DNA of 64,000 nt, from the NCBI GenBank assembly GCA_003240755.1, contig QFNF01000001.1, forward strand, positions 124,001-188,000. Direction: 5' to 3'. Position numbers and translations under genes: made by a program. The first letter of the stretch is position 1. Each line of letters starts with the position of its first letter. The stretch comes from Sphingomonas hengshuiensis (GTDB taxonomy: Bacteria; Pseudomonadota; Alphaproteobacteria; Sphingomonadales; Sphingomonadaceae). This document shows positions 18,051 to 27,323 of the stretch, piece by piece. Below the pieces are notes generated by a model. The model saw only the letters and a list, made by a program, of their open reading frames with translations, made no database searches and was not told the DNA's origin.

Positions 18051-19101
18051 TCCGGTCGGCGCGCAGCCGCCCGAACAGGTCGAAAAAGCTGTCGTCGGTC
18101 GCGCGATAGCCGGTGAAGCCCAGCCGCCGGCTCTTCGTCATGTCGGCGACGACCTCGATCGGGCGGCCGAGATCGGCGTCGGTATGCCATGGCGATGCCA
18201 GCCGGTGCAGATCGGGTTCGACCAGCCCGTGCTCGGCGGCGATCGCCGTCCAGCGCGGGGCGTCGCCCGCCATCTGTTCGGCCAGCGGGCGGACGGTGCC
18301 GTCGAACGGTGCGGCCTCCACGCCGAACCAGTCGGCGATCCGCTGCCACATCCATTGCCAGCGAAAGACGTCGCCATTGACGATGTTGAACGCCTGATCG
18401 TGCGCGCCGTCGGTTTCCGCCGCCCATAGCAGGTGCTCGGCCAGTTGCCCGGCATCGGTCATGTCGGTCAGCCCCTGCCACTGCGCGGCCGATCCGGGAA
18501 AGACGAACGGGCGTCCCGTCGCGCGGCACAGCGTGGCGTGGACGGCCAGTGTCGTGCCCATGTTCATCGCGTTGCCGACCGCCTTGCCGATCACGGTATG
18601 CGGGCGGTGCACGCTCCAGGTGAAGCCGTCGCGCGCCGCGGCGGCGAACAATTCGTCCTCCTGCGCATAATAGAAATTGGCGACGTCGAGGCGCCCCTGT
18701 TCCTCGCGGAACGGCGTCTGCGGCAGCGTTCCCCTGCCGTAAGCCTCGAACGGGCCCAGATAGTGTTTCAGGCCCGTGACCAGCGCGACATGGCGCGGCG
18801 CGTCGGGACGGGGCAGCGCGTCCAGCAGGTTGCGCACCATCGCGCCGTTGACGCGGATGTTCTCCGCCTCGCTGTCCTGCCGCAACCAGGTGGTGATGAA
18901 CACCGCATCGGGGTTGAGATCGGCCAGCGCGCGCCTTGTCGCGGCCGCATCGGTCAGGTCGGCGGCGACGGGAAGCACGCCGTCCTGCGCGATCGGGCGG
19001 CGGGCCAGCCCATGGACGGTCCATCCGCGTTGTCCGAGCAACGCCGCCGTCGCGCTGCCGACGATCCCGCTCGCACCCACCACCAATGCCGTTCGTGCCA
19101 T
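18040..19101 (-). CDS. SDR-family NAD(P)H reductase, PRISE-like
   Basis: A 353-residue extended short-chain dehydrogenase. The N-terminal Rossmann motif is ALVVGASGIVGSATA, a GxxGxxG form that favours NADPH. NFYYAQED is the NFYYxxED motif that marks the progesterone-5-beta-reductase/iridoid-synthase-like (PRISE) group, which reduces enones. The Tyr in this motif is the family's catalytic residue. The bacterial substrate is unknown. The start is the ATG at 19101; the open frame runs further upstream but encodes no fold there. It is divergent from an HxlR regulator only 99 bases away, which likely controls it. Confidence 0.85.
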   Translation of the reverse strand: MARTALVVGASGIVGSATAALLGQRGWTVHGLARRPIAQDGVLPVAADLTDAAATRRALADLNPDAVFITTWLRQDSEAENIRVNGAMVRNLLDALPRPDAPRHVALVTGLKHYLGPFEAYGRGTLPQTPFREEQGRLDVANFYYAQEDELFAAAARDGFTWSVHRPHTVIGKAVGNAMNMGTTLAVHATLCRATGRPFVFPGSAAQWQGLTDMTDAGQLAEHLLWAAETDGAHDQAFNIVNGDVFRWQWMWQRIADWFGVEAAPFDGTVRPLAEQMAGDAPRWTAIAAEHGLVEPDLHRLASPWHTDADLGRPIEVVADMTKSRRLGFTGYRATDDSFFDLFGRLRADRIIP

Positions 19102-19200
19102 CGTGTCCGTTCCTTCCCTTTGCCGGACCGGGCAGTTAGGGACGATGCGACCGGGGTTGAAGACGGCACCGGACAGGCCCCCAGGCACCAGAGAGTACCC

Positions 19201-19581
19201 ATGCACCCCGGAACCGACGAAGCCGAATGGCGCGAGGATTGCGCGCCGCGCCGTGTGCTGTCGCTGTTCGCGACCAAATGGACCAGCATGGTGCTGCACA
19301 CGCTGCATGCCCGCCACGGCGGACAGGCGCGGACCGGCGTGCTGCTGCGCAGCCTGCCGGGTATTTCCAAGAAGATGCTGACCCAGACGTTGCGCGATAT
19401 GGAGACGATCGGCCTGATCGAGCGGCAGGTGCTGGCGGTGATGCCGCCCGCGGTCGACTATCGCCTGACGCCGCTGGGGTACCGGTTCGTCGAGCCGGTG
19501 ACGATGCTCTACGACTGGGGCCGCGCCAATGCCGATGCGCTCGACGCGCTGGGCAGCCGGGCGAGCGCGCGGCGGGGATGA
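19201..19581 (+). CDS. HxlR-family winged-helix transcription regulator
   Basis: A 126-residue regulator. The HxlR core runs from KWTSMVLHTLHARHGGQARTGVLLRSLPGISKKMLTQTLRDME, where the recognition helix is in the ISKKMLTQTLRDM part, to the wing VDYRLTPLGY. A CAPRR stretch at residues 14-18 carries the Cys found in redox- or aldehyde-sensing HxlR proteins such as HypR and YodB. Divergent placement next to the reductase suggests it represses that gene from the shared 99-base region. Confidence 0.9.
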   Translation: MHPGTDEAEWREDCAPRRVLSLFATKWTSMVLHTLHARHGGQARTGVLLRSLPGISKKMLTQTLRDMETIGLIERQVLAVMPPAVDYRLTPLGYRFVEPVTMLYDWGRANADALDALGSRASARRG

Positions 19582-19596
19582 AGAGGCCTTCATCCC

Positions 19597-19713
19597 CGTC
19601 CGTTCGTGCTGAGTAGGGCTGAGCGAAGTCGAAGACCCGTATCGAAGCACCTGCCGCCAACAGTCTTTCGATACGCCATTTCGACATGCTCAATGGCTGC
19701 TCGGGATGGACGA
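19597..19713. repeat. Palindromic intergenic repeat, family A
   Basis: Begins CGTTCGTGCTGAG and continues with GGCTGAGCGAAGTCGAAG, then CGTATCGAAG, followed by an imperfect inverted copy (CTTTCGATACGCC, then TTTCGACATGCTCA). The same units occur at 46928-47028. This family of TGAGC-GAAGTCGAAG palindromes is widespread between genes in sphingomonads. Here it sits downstream of the HxlR gene, between convergent transcription units. Confidence 0.75.
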
Positions 19714-19737
19714 CGATACCGGCAGATAACGCCACAA

Positions 19738-19767
19738 ACGAAAAGGGCGGCCCCGCAGGACCGCCCC
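19738..19767 (-). terminator. rpoZ terminator
   Basis: Read leftward, a GGGCGG-type stem (19761-19766 pairing with 19745-19750, extended by G/C pairs) is followed by TTTTCGTTTG. It sits 29 bases after the rpoZ stop. Confidence 0.7.
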
Positions 19768-19795
19768 CGTCGAATCGCGATGACCGGGAACGGCC

Positions 19796-20140
19796 TCAGC
19801 CGTCGTAGTCGCCGCCGACATTCTGGTTGCGCGGCGGCGCGGCGGCAGTGAGGCGCAGCGCCTCCGCCGACGCGGCCAGCGAACCCAGTTCGTCCGGCGC
19901 TTCCTCGTCGTCGATCTGCACCTTCTGCATCGAACCGATCACCGCCTCGCGCAGATGGTCGGGCGTGATGTTTTCCTCGGCGATCTCGCGCAGCGCCACG
20001 ACCGGATTCTTGTCGCGGTCGCGATCGAGGGTCAGTTCGGCACCGCCGGAAATCTGGCGGGCGCGCTGGGCAGCCATCAACACCAGGTCGAAGCGGTTGG
20101 GGATCTTGTCGACGCAATCCTCGACGGTGACGCGCGCCAT
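19796..20140 (-). CDS. rpoZ: RNA polymerase omega subunit
   Basis: A 114-residue protein beginning [29 protein letters not shown], the invariant omega core that folds around the beta-prime C-terminus and helps assemble RNA polymerase. [12 protein letters not shown] continues the conserved part. The remaining half is an acidic tail ([12 protein letters not shown]) ending in QNVGGDYDG, as in alphaproteobacteria. I chose the ATG at 20140 over an in-frame start six codons upstream because the family begins MARVTVEDC. It is monocistronic, with a terminator downstream. Confidence 0.97.
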   Translation of the reverse strand: MARVTVEDCVDKIPNRFDLVLMAAQRARQISGGAELTLDRDRDKNPVVALREIAEENITPDHLREAVIGSMQKVQIDDEEAPDELGSLAASAEALRLTAAAPPRNQNVGGDYDG

Positions 20141-20265
20141 GAAACGCCTTCCTTGCAAAACGGAGGGTATCGGAAAGCCGGTTGCCTACCGGGCGATGCG
20201 CGCAAAGTCAATGAAACTCGCCCGGGCCATGGCCGTTACGCTCAGGCAACGGATCAGGAGACGGC

Positions 20266-21414
20266 ATGGCCGACCACGTGGAACCGACCTTTGTCGTCGC
20301 CGGCAACCAGTTGACGCTGCTGACGGAGGGGCCGGCGCGGCTCGACGCGCTGCTCGCACTGATCGCGGGGGCGCGGCGGTCGCTGCGGTTCCTGTTCTAT
20401 ATCTGGGAGGAGGACCAGGCGGGTACGCAGGTGCGCGACGCGCTGGTCGAAGCGGCCAGGCGCGGGGTGCGCGTGTCGCTGATCGTCGACGGGCTGGGCG
20501 CGGAGGCGGCGGCCAATCGCGGCTTTTTCGGACCCTTGCGCGAAGCGGGCGGCGACGTGTGCGTGTTCGTCCCGCGGATCGGGCGGCGCTATCTGTTGCG
20601 CAACCACCAGAAGCTGGCGCTGGCCGACGAGGCCCGCGTGATCGTCGGCGGCTTCAATATCGAGGACGCCTATTTCGGCACTGTCGCCGATCAGGCGTGG
20701 CGCGACCTGGGGCTGCTGGTCGAGGGGCCGGCGGCGGGGCGTCTGGCGGGCTATTTCGATGCGCTGAAGGCGTGGACCGCGCTGCGCGGCGCGCCGTTGC
20801 GCAGATTGTCGAAGCTGCTGGAGGAATGGAGCGAGGACACCGGGCCGATCCGCTGGTTGCTGGGCGGGCCGTCACGCCGCCTGTCGCCCTGGGCACGGAC
20901 CTTGCGGCACGAGATCCACCACAGCGGGCGAATCGACATGATCGCCGCCTATTTCGCGCCCGGCCCGCTGATAATGCGGCGGCTGGACCAGGCGGCGAAA
21001 CGCACCCGCCTGCGCATCGTCCTGCCGGCCAAGACCGACCATGCCATCGCGCTGCTGGCGGCGCGCTTCACCTATCGCAACCTGCTGCGCCACCGTATCG
21101 AACTGTACGAATATCGCCCGACCAAGCTGCATACCAAGCTGTTCGTCACCGACGACGCGGTGCATATCGGGTCGGCGAATTTCGACGTGCGCTCGATGTT
21201 CCTCAACATGGAACTGATGCTGCGGGTGGAGGATCCCGCGTTCGCGGCGCACATGCGCGCCTATATGGACGGGGAGATCGCGCAGGCGCAGCGGGTGACG
21301 CGCGAACTGCACCGCGAACGATCGGGCTGGTGGGCGCGGGTGAAGCAGACCGGCGCGTACTTCATCATGTCGGTGCTCGACCCCGAAATCACCGTCTGGC
21401 TCAACAAGGGTTAG
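20266..21414 (+). CDS. Phospholipase D-like cardiolipin synthase
   Basis: A 382-residue member of the PLD superfamily without N-terminal membrane helices, as in ClsB/ClsC-type enzymes. The two catalytic HKD motifs are both intact: NHQKLALADE followed by VGGFNIED in the first half, and HTKLFVTDDAVHIGSANFDVRS in the second. It probably transfers phosphatidyl groups to make cardiolipin at the inner membrane. A small membrane protein follows seven bases beyond the stop or slightly later, perhaps co-transcribed. Confidence 0.88.
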   Translation: MADHVEPTFVVAGNQLTLLTEGPARLDALLALIAGARRSLRFLFYIWEEDQAGTQVRDALVEAARRGVRVSLIVDGLGAEAAANRGFFGPLREAGGDVCVFVPRIGRRYLLRNHQKLALADEARVIVGGFNIEDAYFGTVADQAWRDLGLLVEGPAAGRLAGYFDALKAWTALRGAPLRRLSKLLEEWSEDTGPIRWLLGGPSRRLSPWARTLRHEIHHSGRIDMIAAYFAPGPLIMRRLDQAAKRTRLRIVLPAKTDHAIALLAARFTYRNLLRHRIELYEYRPTKLHTKLFVTDDAVHIGSANFDVRSMFLNMELMLRVEDPAFAAHMRAYMDGEIAQAQRVTRELHRERSGWWARVKQTGAYFIMSVLDPEITVWLNKG

Positions 21415-21456
21415 TCCCCCTTGAGTAGTGGCGGCGCGTGGTCCATCGCACGCGAC

Positions 21457-21801
21457 ATGGATATTCCCGCACTATATGCCCAGTTGATCCAGGAAATCGG
21501 CGATGGCACCGGCATGGCCGACAGCCTGCTCCACGTCCATGCCGGCATGGCGGTGCTGCTGCTGACGCGGGTGGTGACGGGATATCGCCTGTCGACACCG
21601 ATCCCGCTGGCGGTGGTCGCGCTCGCCGAACTGGCCAACGAAGTGCTCGACCGGTTGCACTACGGGTCCTGGCGCTGGGCCGACACCTCGCTCGACATCG
21701 TCAACACGATGTTCTGGCCGACGATGCTGTTCATCGGCCTGCGCCTGCGCGACCGGTTCGAACCCCGCGCCAGGCCGCCGGTCGACGGGAACGTCGCCTG
21801 A
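21457..21801 (+). CDS. Small membrane protein of unknown function
   Basis: A 114-residue protein with two or three hydrophobic segments (GMAVLLLTRVV, IPLAVVALAELANEVLD, IVNTMFWPTMLFIGLRL). The middle piece (LANEVLDRLHYGSWRWADTSLDIVNT) looks conserved in sphingomonads as far as I recall, and is loosely VanZ-like, but I assign no function. It lies directly downstream of the PLD gene. The frame could also start at TTG 21421, adding 12 residues; neither start has a good ribosome binding site. Confidence 0.7.
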   Translation: MDIPALYAQLIQEIGDGTGMADSLLHVHAGMAVLLLTRVVTGYRLSTPIPLAVVALAELANEVLDRLHYGSWRWADTSLDIVNTMFWPTMLFIGLRLRDRFEPRARPPVDGNVA

Positions 21802-21883
21802 TCGCACGCGGTCGGGACGCCCAAGCGCTTCCATGGCCGGTCCCCGCATCCGCGCGGATATGGCCATCGACCCAACCGGACGC

Positions 21884-22474
21884 CTATGCCTTCGCTTCGG
21901 CGATCAGCTTGGCCGCTTCCGCCCCCGCCCAGTCCATGGCGCCGGTGACGCGCCACAGTTCCCTGCCGCCGGCATCGTACAGGATCGTCGTCGGCAGGCT
22001 GACGCCCATGCCGGTCGAGAATTGCAGGTCCGGGTCGCGATACGCCTTGAGGTTGGCGAGCTTCCGTTCGGTCAGAAAGGGCTGGACCTTGCCCGGTTCC
22101 ATGTCCTGCGACACGGTGAGGAGGTGCAGCGCGGCGCCTTCGCGGGCGGCCAGCGCATCCAGCGTCGGCATCTCGCGCACGCATGGCGCGCACCATGTCG
22201 CCCACAGGTTCACCAGCACCGGCTTGCCCCGGAAATCGGCCAGCGACACCGGCTTGCCCGTGCCGTCCTGAAACCGATAGGCCGGCATCGCCTCGCCCTT
22301 GTGGCTGCGATCGACCTGTGTCGCGGCGTCGGGCGCGGCGGTGGCGTCGGGGGCGGCGATGTCGGGAACGGTGCCGTCGCCCCCAGCCGCCGCTTGCTCC
22401 GGCGCGGCGGCTCGCTTATCGCAAGCGCCGACGAACAGGCTCAGTCCAAGGAGAAGCGCGATTACCGGGCGCAT
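21884..22474 (-). CDS. TlpA-like thioredoxin-fold lipoprotein
   Basis: A 196-residue protein. The lipobox LFVGAC gives lipid attachment at Cys18. An Ala/Asp-rich linker follows to about residue 55, then a thioredoxin fold with the redox motif [13 protein letters not shown] (CAPC) and the cis-proline strand [13 protein letters not shown]. Such periplasmic proteins reduce disulfides, for example during cytochrome c maturation. Its start codon at 22474-22472 overlaps the divergent argH start by two bases. Confidence 0.9.
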   Translation of the reverse strand: MRPVIALLLGLSLFVGACDKRAAAPEQAAAGGDGTVPDIAAPDATAAPDAATQVDRSHKGEAMPAYRFQDGTGKPVSLADFRGKPVLVNLWATWCAPCVREMPTLDALAAREGAALHLLTVSQDMEPGKVQPFLTERKLANLKAYRDPDLQFSTGMGVSLPTTILYDAGGRELWRVTGAMDWAGAEAAKLIAEAKA

Positions 22475-23852
22475 GGAAGGCTCCAACAGCATGTGGGGCG
22501 GGCGCTTCGCCGAAGGCCCGTCGGCGGTGATGCGTGAGATAAACGCCTCGATCCCCTTCGACAAGCGGATGTGGCGACAGGATATCGCCGGGTCCAGGGC
22601 GCACGCAACGATGCTGGGCGCGCAGGGCATCGTCGATGCGGCGGACGTCGCGAAGATCCTCGACGGGCTGGACGCGGTCGCCGCCGATTATGCCGACCAT
22701 GGCGTGCCCGACGACCTGACGCTCGAGGACATCCATATGCTGACCGAGGCGCGGCTGGCCGAACGGATCGGGCCGGTCGCCGGTCGCCTCCACACCGCGC
22801 GCTCGCGCAACGATCAGGTCGCGACCGATTTCCGCCTGTGGACCCGCGATGCGATCGACGCGGTCGACGCCGCGCTGGGCCAGTTGCAGGCGGCGTTGCT
22901 GGTGCGGGCCGAGGAACATGCCGCGAGCGTGATGCCGGGCTTCACCCATCTGCAGGTCGCGCAGCCGGTGACGCTGGGCCATCACCTGATGGCCTATCAC
23001 ACGATGATCGCGCGCGACCGGGGCCGCTTCGCCGATTGCCGCGCGCGGCTGAACTACAACCCGCTCGGCTCGGCGGCGCTGGCCGGCACCGGCTTCCCGC
23101 TCGATCGCCACGCGACCGCGACGGCGCTGGGCTTTGCCGGCCCGACGGTCAACTCGCTCGATTCGGTCAGCGACCGCGACTTCGCGATCGAATATCTGAC
23201 CGCCGCGGTGCAATGTTCGCTGCACCTGTCGCGCCTTGCCGAGGAATTCGTGATCTGGGCGTCGCAGATGTTCGGCTTCGTCAGCCTGTCCGACCAATGG
23301 TCGACCGGCAGCTCGATCATGCCGCAGAAGCGCAACCCCGATGCCGCCGAACTGGTGCGCGGGCATTCGGGCCGCATCATGGGCTGCATGACGGCGCTGA
23401 TGGTGACGATGAAGGGCCTGCCGCTCGCCTATTCCAAGGACATGCAGGACGACAAGCCGCCGGTGTTCGAGGCGACCGACCTGCTGGCGCTGTCGATCGC
23501 GGCGATGACCGGCATGGTCGAAAGCGCGACCTTCCGCCCCGAACGCATGCGCGCGGCGGCCGAAACCGGCTTTTCGACCGCGACCGACCTTGCCGACTGG
23601 CTGGTGCGCGAAGCGGGCGTGCCGTTCCGCGAGGCGCATCACATCACCGGCCGCGCGGTCAAGCTGGCCGAGGAGCGCGGCTGCCGCCTCGACGGCCTAA
23701 CGCTCGACGACCTGACCGGCATCGACGATCGCATCCATGGCGGCATCTTCGACGTGCTGAGCGTCGACGCCTCGGTCGCCAGCCGCCGGAGCTTCGGCGG
23801 CACCGCGCCCGAACGGGTGCGCGAGGCGATCGCCGCCGCGCGGGGGCGGTGA
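22473..23852 (+). CDS. argH: Argininosuccinate lyase
   Basis: A 459-residue enzyme that splits argininosuccinate into arginine and fumarate, the last step of arginine synthesis. The family signature is complete: [18 protein letters not shown] around residue 280 (flexible loop with catalytic Ser). [16 protein letters not shown] and [17 protein letters not shown] carry the active-site residues. Two starts are possible. ATG 22473 gives [15 protein letters not shown] 22491 starts at MWGGRF and has GGAAGG at 22476-22481. The stop overlaps the next start (TGATG), beginning an argH-lptM-lysA-siroheme operon. Confidence 0.97.
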   Translation: MEGSNSMWGGRFAEGPSAVMREINASIPFDKRMWRQDIAGSRAHATMLGAQGIVDAADVAKILDGLDAVAADYADHGVPDDLTLEDIHMLTEARLAERIGPVAGRLHTARSRNDQVATDFRLWTRDAIDAVDAALGQLQAALLVRAEEHAASVMPGFTHLQVAQPVTLGHHLMAYHTMIARDRGRFADCRARLNYNPLGSAALAGTGFPLDRHATATALGFAGPTVNSLDSVSDRDFAIEYLTAAVQCSLHLSRLAEEFVIWASQMFGFVSLSDQWSTGSSIMPQKRNPDAAELVRGHSGRIMGCMTALMVTMKGLPLAYSKDMQDDKPPVFEATDLLALSIAAMTGMVESATFRPERMRAAAETGFSTATDLADWLVREAGVPFREAHHITGRAVKLAEERGCRLDGLTLDDLTGIDDRIHGGIFDVLSVDASVASRRSFGGTAPERVREAIAAARGR

Positions 23853-24091
23853 TGCGCGGCGTCGCGCTCCTCGCCATCGCCGTGGTGCTGGCCGGCTGCG
23901 GCCAGCGCAGCGACCTGCGTCCCCGCCAGAATGCGTCGCTGCCACCCGCGCCCTATGGCGCCACCGCGACGCCGACGCCCGCCGAGCTGCTCGATCCGAC
24001 GACCCAGCAACGCCCGTCGCGCAGCGACGAGCTGCTGACCGAATCGAAGGCGCGCGGCGACGATCCGTTCGCGCTGCCGCCGACGCGCTGA
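23852..24091 (+). CDS. lptM: Small lipoprotein of the LptM/YifL type
   Basis: A 79-residue protein with a lipoprotein signal ending VVLAGCGQRSDL; Cys16 would be lipidated. The short signal, GCGQ(K/R) start and Pro-rich tail match the prokaryotic lipoprotein-attachment family (PF13627), whose E. coli member LptM (YifL) helps LptD mature. The place between argH and lysA is where the alphaproteobacterial homologue is usually found. It is translationally coupled to argH. The family is defined mostly by its first 20 residues, so the name rests on context as much as on sequence. Confidence 0.75.
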   Translation: MRGVALLAIAVVLAGCGQRSDLRPRQNASLPPAPYGATATPTPAELLDPTTQQRPSRSDELLTESKARGDDPFALPPTR

Positions 24092-24176
24092 AGGATTGGG
24101 ACGGCCATGCCCGCAGGCTAATGGTCAGTCGGCACCAACCCCGCTAAGCGGCGATAACCACCTGCAAGGCCCGATC

Positions 24177-25442
24177 ATGGACTGTTTCACCCTTCGCGAC
24201 GGTACGCTTCATGCCGAGGATGTCGGCCTGCCCGCCATCGCCGAGGCGGTCGGCACGCCGGTCTATGTCTATTCGGCCGCGACCCTCGAACGGCACGTCC
24301 GCGTGTTCCGCGACGCGGTGGCGGGGCTGGGCAGGGGGGAGCCGCTGGTCGCCTTCGCGGTAAAGGCCAACCCGAACAAGGCGGTGCTGGCGACGCTGGC
24401 GCGTGCGGGCATGGGCGCCGACGTGGTGTCGGGCGGCGAGCTCTACCGCGCGCTCGATGCCGGCATGGATCCCGACCGGATCGTGTTTTCGGGCGTCGGC
24501 AAGACGGCGGAGGAGATGGCGCAGGGGCTGGATGCCGGCATCGGCCAGTTCAACATCGAATCCGAACCCGAACTCGACATGCTCTCCGCCGTGGCTTGCG
24601 CGCGCGGCAAGGTCGCCCGCATCGCCATCCGGGTGAACCCCGACGTGATCGCCGGCACCCATGCGAAGATCTCGACGGGGGGCAAGGAGAACAAGTTCGG
24701 CATCGACTATCATGCCGCCCCCGCGGCGTACGCCCATGCCGCGTCGCTGCCGGGTATCCGGGTACGCGGCGTCGCGGTGCATATCGGCAGCCAGTTGACC
24801 GACCTCAATCCGCTGGAGGCGGCGTTCGGCCGGGTGGGAGCGCTGATCGCCGACCTGCGCGCGGCGGGCCACGATATCACCCATGCCGATCTGGGTGGTG
24901 GCCTGGGCGTCCCCTATGACCCCGCCATGCCACTGCCGCCGTCGCCCGCCGACTATGGCGCGATGGTCGCGCGCGCGACCGCCGGGTGGGACGTGCGGTT
25001 GATGTTCGAACCCGGCCGGCTGATCGTCGCCAATGCCGGGGTGCTGGTGTCGCGGGTGATCCGGGTGAAGCAGGGTGCGGTCGCGCCGTTCGTCGTCGTC
25101 GATGCGGCGATGAACGACCTGCTGCGGCCCAGCCTGTACGACGCCTATCACGATATCCGTGCCGTGACCCCGACCGGCGAGCGTGCCTTGGCCAACATCG
25201 TCGGCCCGGTGTGCGAGACCGGCGATACCTTTGCGCTGGGTCGCGAAACGGATGTGGTCGCCGCCGACGATCTGGTCGCGTTCATGACCGCCGGCGCCTA
25301 TGGCGCGACCATGGCCTCGACCTACAATTCGCGCGCGCTGGTGCCCGAGGTGCTGGTGTCGGGCGACCGGTTCGCCGTGGTGCGCGAACGGCCACCGATC
25401 GAGGCGCTGGCACGGGCCGACCGCCTGCCGCCCTGGCTGTGA
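24177..25442 (+). CDS. lysA: Diaminopimelate decarboxylase
   Basis: A 421-residue PLP enzyme converting meso-diaminopimelate to lysine. VAFAVKANPNKAVL contains the Schiff-base Lys (about residue 63). GVAVHIGSQL and DLGGGLGVPY bind PLP phosphate, and GPVCETGDTFA supplies the active-site Cys and Glu from the partner subunit of the dimer. MTAGAYGATMASTYNSR closes the C-terminal barrel. The start at 24177 gives MDCFTLRDG, the usual N-terminus. About 85 bases separate it from lptM, and its stop overlaps the following GTG. Confidence 0.97.
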   Translation: MDCFTLRDGTLHAEDVGLPAIAEAVGTPVYVYSAATLERHVRVFRDAVAGLGRGEPLVAFAVKANPNKAVLATLARAGMGADVVSGGELYRALDAGMDPDRIVFSGVGKTAEEMAQGLDAGIGQFNIESEPELDMLSAVACARGKVARIAIRVNPDVIAGTHAKISTGGKENKFGIDYHAAPAAYAHAASLPGIRVRGVAVHIGSQLTDLNPLEAAFGRVGALIADLRAAGHDITHADLGGGLGVPYDPAMPLPPSPADYGAMVARATAGWDVRLMFEPGRLIVANAGVLVSRVIRVKQGAVAPFVVVDAAMNDLLRPSLYDAYHDIRAVTPTGERALANIVGPVCETGDTFALGRETDVVAADDLVAFMTAGAYGATMASTYNSRALVPEVLVSGDRFAVVRERPPIEALARADRLPPWL

Positions 25443-26200
25443 ACGGGCTGCCGGTCCTGCTGCGCACCGCCGGGCGGTGCGTGATCCTGGTCGGCGACGG
25501 CGAAGCGGCCGATGCCAAGCGCCGCCTGCTGGAACGCAGCGGGCTTCGCGTCGTCGCCGACGCCGATGCCGACGACGCCCGCATCGCGGTGGTGGCGGTC
25601 GAGGACGATGTCGCGGCCCGCGCCGCGATCGATGCGCTCAGGGCGCGCGGGATACTGGTCAACGCGGTCGACCGCCCCGCCGATTGCGATTTCACCCTGC
25701 CGGCGATCGTCGACCGCGCGCCGGTGCTGGTCGCGATCTCGACCGGCGGCGTGTCGGCGGGCCTCGCGGCGGCGATCCGCCAGCGGCTGGAGGCGCTGCT
25801 GCCGGCCGGGCTCGGGCGGCTGGCCGAAGGGCTGGGGGCGGCGCGTGGCCAGCTCCGCACCCGTTTCCCCGCGGGTGGCGACCGCCGCCGCGCGATCGGC
25901 GCGGCGATCGCGGCGGGCGGTCCGCTCGATCCGATGGTGCCGCACGACGACGACGCGGTCGCCGGCTGGCTGGCGGATGCCGCACCGGTCGCGAGCCGGG
26001 TGGAAACGATCCGTCTTCGGTCGACCGATCCCGACGACCTGACCCTGCGCGAAGCCCGCTGGCTGGGACAGGCCGACCGCATCCATCACGCGGCCGATGT
26101 CCCGCCCGCGATCCTCGACCGCGCCCGCGCCGATGCGGTGCGGGTCCCGGGTCCGGTGCCCGCGGACCCGCTCCCCGGCCTGACGATCGGCATTCTGTGA
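25439..26200 (+). CDS. Siroheme synthase-like precorrin-2 dehydrogenase
   Basis: A 253-residue protein starting at GTG 25439 (overlap with the lysA TGA). The NAD-binding loop is ILVGDGEAADAKRRLLERSG. The segment VNAVDRPADCDFTLPAIVDRAPVLVAISTGGVSAGLA corresponds to the CysG/Met8 core, including the catalytic-type Asp in NAVD. The C-terminal 110 residues fit the helical dimerisation part; the methyltransferase module of full CysG is absent. It should oxidise precorrin-2 to sirohydrochlorin and perhaps insert iron. The Rossmann part is shorter than in E. coli CysG. Its place in a lysine/arginine operon has no obvious metabolic reason. Confidence 0.8.
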   Translation: MNGLPVLLRTAGRCVILVGDGEAADAKRRLLERSGLRVVADADADDARIAVVAVEDDVAARAAIDALRARGILVNAVDRPADCDFTLPAIVDRAPVLVAISTGGVSAGLAAAIRQRLEALLPAGLGRLAEGLGAARGQLRTRFPAGGDRRRAIGAAIAAGGPLDPMVPHDDDAVAGWLADAAPVASRVETIRLRSTDPDDLTLREARWLGQADRIHHAADVPPAILDRARADAVRVPGPVPADPLPGLTIGIL

Positions 26201-26210
26201 CCGGTCGGGC

Positions 26211-27164
26211 ATGATCTGTCGCGCATGGCATATCGATGCGGGCAGGGCGACGCCGGTCGACCCGATGGCGGCGGTCGATACGGCGGGCGGGTTCCTGTGG
26301 ATCCACCTGCATGGCGAGGGGGATGCGGTCGCCGCCTGGCTGCGCGACCATGCCCGTCTGCCCGACTATGTCATCGACCCGCTGACCGCCGTCGAGACGC
26401 GCCCGCGCTGCGACGCGATCGGCAAGGGGGCGTTCGTCAACCTGCGCGGCCTGTCCGACGACGTGCTCAGCAGCGCCGATCCGCTGGCGTCGGTGCGGCT
26501 CTATGCCAGCGCCGGACGGGTCCATTCGGTGACTCGGCGCAAGCTGACCGCGTTCCATACCGTGGTCGATCGGGTCGAGGGGGGCGAGGTCGCCGATCCC
26601 GGCGACCTGATCGTCGCCTTCGCCATGGCGATCACCGAACAGCTCGACCCGCTGATCGCCGATCTCGGCGACACGCTCGACGAATGCGAGGAGGCGCTCG
26701 ACCCGGGGCGCATCTTCGAACAGCGCCGTGCCGTGACCCATACCCGCGTCCGCGCGATCGGCTATCGCCGCTTCCTCGTGCCGCAGCGTTCCGCGCTGGA
26801 CAAGCTGGGGCAGTTGTCCGGCGACTGGCTGCAGCAGGACGATCGCCTCCACCTCGCCGCCGCTGCCGACCGCGCAGCGCGCATGGCGGAGGAGGTCGAT
26901 TCGATCCGCGAACGCGCCGCGCTGATTCACGAAACGCTGACCGACCTGCGCGCCGAACAGCTCGACCAGCGCTCGCTCCAGATCGCGATCGTCGCGATGG
27001 TGTTCCTGCCGCTCACCTTCCTCACCGGGCTGCTCGGCATGAACGTGAAGGGGATACCGTTCGCCGAGGAACCCTGGGCCTTTGCCGGGGTGGTCGCGCT
27101 GTGCGTGGCGATGAGCGCGGCGATCGTGATATGGTTCGCGCGCAGGCACTGGATCGGGCGATAG
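26211..27164 (+). CDS. CorA/ZntB-family metal transporter
   Basis: A 317-residue protein. A long soluble alpha/beta domain (about 1-250) with coiled stretches precedes two C-terminal membrane helices. The family GxN motif appears as LGMNVKGIPFAEEP after the first helix (VFLPLTFLTGLLGMN), which is closer to ZntB than to CorA in its following residues. Pentameric members conduct Mg2+, or Zn2+ with protons. The ion here cannot be decided. It starts ten bases after the siroheme gene and may share its transcript. Confidence 0.9.
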   Translation: MICRAWHIDAGRATPVDPMAAVDTAGGFLWIHLHGEGDAVAAWLRDHARLPDYVIDPLTAVETRPRCDAIGKGAFVNLRGLSDDVLSSADPLASVRLYASAGRVHSVTRRKLTAFHTVVDRVEGGEVADPGDLIVAFAMAITEQLDPLIADLGDTLDECEEALDPGRIFEQRRAVTHTRVRAIGYRRFLVPQRSALDKLGQLSGDWLQQDDRLHLAAAADRAARMAEEVDSIRERAALIHETLTDLRAEQLDQRSLQIAIVAMVFLPLTFLTGLLGMNVKGIPFAEEPWAFAGVVALCVAMSAAIVIWFARRHWIGR

Positions 27165-27293
27165 GCGACAGGACGGCGCGAGGAACAGCTTTCCTACGCG
27201 CGCTGCCGCTGCCACGCTCTGGCCGGATCTTTCGGACGGTCGATCGGTCTGCCGGGAACCGGCCCGGCCGCACCCGCGCCGCGAAAGCGTGGC

Positions 27294-27316
27294 GAGTGTG
27301 ACTTTTGTGAACTTTG
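27294..27316. repeat. Short repeat GAGTGTGA/GTGAACTTTG, copy 1
   Basis: A 23-base element reading GAGTGTGACTTTTGTGAACT plus TTG. It agrees with a copy at 47170-47192 at 20 of 23 positions and is itself close to a tandem of TGTGAACTT units. It lies between the convergent corA-like and FMN reductase genes. Confidence 0.6.
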
Positions 27317-27323
27317 GCCGCCG

